Of a stretch of DNA of 14,460 nt, positions 12,388 through 14,460 are shown one piece after another. Each line of letters opens with the position of its first letter. The first letter of the stretch is position 1. The translations under genes were made by a program, and so were the position numbers. The stretch is from NCBI GenBank assembly GCA_016126025.1, contig JAEFDA010000107.1, positions 1-14,460 of the forward strand. Direction: 5' to 3'. This DNA is from Nitrososphaerota archaeon. Its GTDB lineage: Archaea; Thermoproteota; Nitrososphaeria; Nitrososphaerales; Nitrosopumilaceae. The notes beneath the pieces are model-generated. The model worked only from the letters and a program-made list of their open reading frames with translations, made no database searches and was not told where the DNA came from.

Positions 12388-13059
12388 ATGGCAAGACGCG
12401 TGGCAGTCAAGCTCTCCGGGCGCGTATTCGGCACGGACGCGGCCGCATGTTTGGCCGAGTGGGCCGAGACGCTGGCGGGGCTTGAGGGGATACAACCCAT
12501 GGTGGTGGCCGGCGGGGGCAGCATCGCCCGGCACTATATAGGCGCAGCCAGATCCTTGGGGGCCGACGAGGCCACCTTGGACCAGATGGGCATACAGGTA
12601 TCTAGGCTTAACGCCCGCCTGCTGGTGTCGGCGCTGGGGGAGAGGGCGTACCCCGAGGTGCCCGCCACCCTCTCGGAGGTCAGCGGGGCTGCCGAGAGCG
12701 GACTGGTGGTGGTGGCCGGCGGCCTGTATCCGGGCCAGAGCACCAACGGGACCGCCGCCCTCATCGCCGAGAGGGTCGGCGCCGAGATGTTCCTCAACGC
12801 CACCGATGTGGACGGCGTGTACGCCTCGGATCCCCGCGTCGACGCGGACGCGAAGATGTTCGACTCGATACGGGTCGGGGACCTGAGGGAGATGCTGGTG
12901 CGGGAGGAGACTGTCGCCGGCGGGTACGACCTGATGGACTTGGTGGCCCTGAAGGTGATAGAGCGCTCGTCCATACCCACCAGGATAATGCGCGCCACGC
13001 CCGCCAACCTGCGGGACGCCATCGGAGGGGCCCCCGTGGGCACCGAGATCATATTCTAG
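12388..13059 (+). CDS. pyrH: Archaeal uridylate (UMP) kinase
   Basis: This 223-residue amino-acid-kinase-fold enzyme phosphorylates UMP to UDP with ATP in pyrimidine nucleotide synthesis. It shows the archaeal UMP kinase signature: VKLSG near the N-terminus (7-11), G42-G-G-S-I-A-R48 followed by AARSLGA (53-59), GIQVSRLNARLL (68-79) and GLYPGQSTNGTAA (112-124). The nucleotide-binding strand N137-A-T-D-V-D-G-V-Y also matches. Length is typical. The start at 12388 (MARRVAVKLSG) suits both the family and a TATA box 26 nt upstream; the GTG at 12373 is the alternative. The gene is divergent from the hypothetical-cbiE operon, and the TnpB element now separates them. Its stop TAG shares CTAG with the stop of the convergent gene on the right. 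Confidence 0.93.
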   Translation: MARRVAVKLSGRVFGTDAAACLAEWAETLAGLEGIQPMVVAGGGSIARHYIGAARSLGADEATLDQMGIQVSRLNARLLVSALGERAYPEVPATLSEVSGAAESGLVVVAGGLYPGQSTNGTAALIAERVGAEMFLNATDVDGVYASDPRVDADAKMFDSIRVGDLREMLVREETVAGGYDLMDLVALKVIERSSIPTRIMRATPANLRDAIGGAPVGTEIIF

Positions 13060-13397
13060 CGTATGACCGGATGGGTCTGGGTCCATATGGTTATGGTGTC
13101 GCCCGGATAGGGTTCGGCGCCGCCCGCTATCAGCTTGCCGTATATGGCTGACGCCTCGCCCCTCTCCACCGCCTTGGACTGCGCCTTGGTGTACCCGTCC
13201 GCGTCGGCCAGTATGACCACGTGGCCCTCGGGCGTGCGTATGGTGGCGGCGTACTCCTCCTCGCCCACCGGCACGAACCTGCCGGAGACCTTCTTGGTGG
13301 TCAGCGTCAGCATGGCAAAGCCGGCCGCGTCAAACAGTCTCATCTGTGACTTGGAGGCGCGTCTCTTGCCCTCCTGGACGGCCTGAAAGTACTGCAT
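13056..13397 (-). CDS. Hypothetical protein
   Basis: This 113-residue soluble protein (121 if the ATG at 13421 is used) has no family I recognise. It starts with a basic helix (MQYFQAVQEGKRRASKSQMR), then has strand-rich segments (GFAMLTLTTKK, RFVPVGEEEYAATI, GHVVILADADGY) and ends DTITIWTQTHPVIR, resembling a small beta barrel. There is no signal peptide or membrane segment. I prefer 13397 because a GGATTATATG box on the minus strand, centred near 13423, sits about 26 nt upstream. The ATG at 13421 overlaps that box. Its stop overlaps pyrH's stop at CTAG. Confidence 0.65.
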   Translation of the reverse strand: MQYFQAVQEGKRRASKSQMRLFDAAGFAMLTLTTKKVSGRFVPVGEEEYAATIRTPEGHVVILADADGYTKAQSKAVERGEASAIYGKLIAGGAEPYPGDTITIWTQTHPVIR

Positions 13398-13417
13398 GGC
13401 CGGTATCCGGCGATCTG

Positions 13418-13428
13418 ACATATAATCC
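13418..13428 (-). promoter_or_regulatory. Putative TATA box of the 13056-13397 gene
   Basis: The minus strand reads GGGATTATATG centred near 13423. It overlaps the upstream ATG candidate at 13421 and lies about 26 nt before the ATG at 13397, so it argues for the shorter protein. Confidence 0.4.
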
Positions 13429-13510
13429 CAAGCGAGCCGGTCCAGCGCACATGATAGGCGAGCGGTTTCTCAGCCTACTTGTCCGGCGCCATACACGTGT
13501 GTGGCCACCT

Positions 13511-13542
13511 GTGTTGGGTGTAAACGCACGCCCACCCAACAC
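13511..13542. promoter_or_regulatory. Perfect 10-bp inverted repeat (candidate operator) upstream of the LEA-like gene
   Basis: GTGTTGGGTG (13511-13520) and CACCCAACAC (13533-13542) are exact reverse complements with a 12-nt spacer. The right arm touches the TATA-like ACTTATCATG (13541-13550). A second near-palindrome (13489-13504, core ACACGTGT) lies just upstream. The position suggests a repressor or activator site. Confidence 0.5.
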
Positions 13543-13572
13543 TTATCATGCGCCCCATCACACCACATTCTG

Positions 13573-14112
13573 GTGAACCCCAAGATATTCGTGGGAGCAG
13601 CGATCGCCGCCATCGCGGCCGGCATAATACTGGTGATGACATCTGGCCCCTCACTACTAGAGGGTGGGACCGCGCCCGGCCAGGCGCCGCAGGTGCCGGT
13701 GGTCCACCCGATGGAGGTGCAGGTTGACGGGATCCGCACCGTAAGCATGGGCCCGGAGGGTGCCGTACTGGAGCTGGCCGTCACCGTGACCAACCCCAAC
13801 CCTAGGTCGGCTATCCTCTCGCTGGTCAAGTACCAAGTATTCTCCGGAGAGGAGAGGGTGGCCGCCGGCCAGATCGGAAGCCGGGCGGAGGGGATGGTAG
13901 ATGCCTCCAACTACTACACCATACTGAGCGGCGGCTCGGTCACCCTGAAGGATGACATACGGCTGACCAACGCCGGGGGAGCCCCCCAGTTCTGGGAGGC
14001 CTTGGAGTCGGGCTCCATAACCTGGAGGGTATCCGGCGAGGCATTCTTCAACCTGAGCTCGATGACCTCCGGGCAGGAGAACGAGGTGCCCTTTGAGCAG
14101 ATACTGGAATGA
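13573..14112 (+). CDS. Membrane-anchored LEA14/WHy-domain-like protein
   Basis: This 179-residue protein has an N-terminal hydrophobic segment (about residues 5-23, IFVGAAIAAIAAGIILVM), then a Pro/Gly-rich linker, then an immunoglobulin-like beta domain. The stretch with LELAVTVTNPNPRSAILSLVK followed by YQVFSGEERVAAGQI is the signature of the LEA14/WHy fold (tNPNP strand, then a Y-x-V strand), found in stress-related and anchored proteins of archaea and plants. SITWRVSGEAFFN near the C-terminus continues the sheet. It would sit on the outer face of the membrane. The start is GTG at 13573, chosen because the membrane helix follows at once and ACTTATCATG lies about 28 nt upstream; a GTG at 13501 is an alternative but would overlap the dyad. 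Its specific ligand is unknown. Confidence 0.75.
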   Translation: MNPKIFVGAAIAAIAAGIILVMTSGPSLLEGGTAPGQAPQVPVVHPMEVQVDGIRTVSMGPEGAVLELAVTVTNPNPRSAILSLVKYQVFSGEERVAAGQIGSRAEGMVDASNYYTILSGGSVTLKDDIRLTNAGGAPQFWEALESGSITWRVSGEAFFNLSSMTSGQENEVPFEQILE

Positions 14113-14136
14113 ATGTTATGGAATTTCAATTGTTAC

Positions 14137-14156
14137 ATACTATATTTTAATTTCAA
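14137..14156 (+). promoter_or_regulatory. AT-rich promoter and/or terminator stretch before the tiny membrane protein
   Basis: TACTATATTTTAATTT lies 25-45 nt after the LEA-like gene and may terminate it. It may also serve as TATA box for the ATG at 14184. A second AT box, GTTTTAAAAG (14170-14179), lies about 27 nt before the ATG at 14202. Confidence 0.4.
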
Positions 14157-14183
14157 AGATACTGACAAAGTTTTAAAAGCAAA

Positions 14184-14312
14184 ATGCCAGCACCAGACTC
14201 CATGGCAGAAGCAGGAATGGCAGCCTACGGTGCCGCTATCGGAGTTGCAGTTGCACTGGCCGTGGTGTGCTTTGCTCTCAGGGGCAAGGGACACCCAGAG
14301 CCTCTGGACTGA
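14184..14312 (+). CDS. Tiny single-span membrane protein (42 residues)
   Basis: This short frame encodes a 42-residue protein: a short polar start (MPAPDSMAEAGM), one hydrophobic helix (about 13-32, AAYGAAIGVAVALAVVCFAL), a positive RGKGH stop-transfer cluster and PEPLD. Positive charges after the helix suggest the N-terminus faces outside. A shorter start at 14202 (36 residues, MAEAGM...) lies about 27 nt after a TTTTAAAA box and fits the leaderless spacing. The codon choice (GCA, GTT, GGA) differs from the GC-ending usage of its neighbours. It is followed by a T-tract terminator, so it seems to be its own transcription unit. No family is recognised; the helix has a small-residue pattern like membrane subunits of complexes. 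Confidence 0.6.
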   Translation: MPAPDSMAEAGMAAYGAAIGVAVALAVVCFALRGKGHPEPLD

Positions 14313-14321
14313 GCAGCCACA

Positions 14322-14335
14322 TCCTTTTTCATTTT
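14322..14335 (+). terminator. T-tract terminator of the tiny membrane protein gene
   Basis: TCCTTTTTCATTTT lies 10 nt after the TGA at 14310-14312, typical of archaeal T-rich termination. It also covers the end of the convergent gene. Confidence 0.5.
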
Positions 14336-14460
14336 AATCGGGACCCTTGTCCAGCCCCAACATGCTGGCGAGGGTCACCTGCTTGCTCTCTTTTTTCTTG
14401 GTGTAGCACCGCTGGTAGTACTGGCACTCCTCACAGTCGGCCGACGGCTCCAGGATGGGT
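14334..14460 (-). CDS. C-terminal end of a gene with a C-x2-C-x5-C tail, possible PD-(D/E)XK/Cas4-RecB-like nuclease (5' part outside the window)
   Basis: Only the last 41 codons are visible. They read PILEPSADCEECQYYQRCY followed by a lysine-rich stretch (TKKKESK) and a short end (GLDKGPD). The cysteine spacing C-x2-C-x5-C resembles the C-terminal iron-sulfur cysteines of RecB/Cas4-type PD-(D/E)XK nucleases, where a fourth cysteine lies far upstream. The nuclease core is out of view, so the family is a guess. A zinc-binding tail is the alternative. There is no sign of CRISPR repeats or other cas genes in the window. Confidence 0.5.
   Translation of the reverse strand, partial: PILEPSADCEECQYYQRCYTKKKESKQVTLASMLGLDKGPD

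Noticed and set aside
12328..13086. 252-residue minus-strand frame opposite pyrH
   Set aside because: Antisense shadow; pyrH motifs on the plus strand are complete.

Overview
The window reads as a high-GC ammonia-oxidising-type archaeon (Thaumarchaeota/Nitrososphaerota), closest in flavour to Cenarchaeum symbiosum. This is a judgement from gene content, not a database match. The evidence is an archaeal-type UMP kinase, a class I archaeal CCA-adding enzyme, the archaeal UPF0200/UPF0201 pair, a COG2112 kinase, CbiE and a very large exported copper oxidase. Almost every gene has an AT-rich TATA-like element about 22-31 nt before its start codon, which implies mostly leaderless mRNAs.

Left, accessory-looking part (1-1890): the 5' part of an exported Cache-domain protein (minus strand), then two insertion-sequence relics. 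One is an IS5/DDE_Tnp_4-like transposase pseudogene between imperfect inverted repeats. The other is an orphan IS3-family OrfA with a bacterial-type Shine-Dalgarno and an A6G slippery tract but no OrfB. Next comes a 1120-residue exported protein (1905-5267) that joins a two-domain multicopper oxidase (type 1 copper in domain 2), a separate blue-copper cupredoxin and a histidine-rich beta-propeller. A T-tract terminator and a tRNA-Pro(GGG) gene with encoded CCA follow.

Middle, housekeeping part (5555-10781): a minus-strand cluster reads UPF0200 nucleotide kinase > UPF0201 RNA-binding protein > ThpR RNA 2',3'-cyclic phosphodiesterase > CCA-adding enzyme > COG2112 protein kinase, with overlapping or coupled junctions, and suggests tRNA/RNA end processing. 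A divergent small membrane protein with a 15-residue repeat comes next. After it, cbiE and a hypothetical gene are arranged head to tail on the minus strand.

The most unusual object is at 10830-12344: a TnpB-type (RNA-guided nuclease family) gene alone inside an element with 22-bp terminal inverted repeats (20/22 matches, 13 bp perfect) and an 8-bp direct repeat CAGAATCG on both sides. IS200/IS605 and IS607 elements, the usual TnpB carriers, have neither feature. The element sits between the promoters of two divergent housekeeping genes (the hypothetical gene and pyrH).

Right part (12388-14460): pyrH, a conserved-looking hypothetical protein (convergent, stop codons sharing CTAG), a membrane-anchored LEA14/WHy-like protein behind a perfect 10-bp dyad, a tiny single-span membrane protein, and the 3' end of a minus-strand gene with a C-x2-C-x5-C tail as in PD-(D/E)XK/Cas4-RecB-like nucleases.
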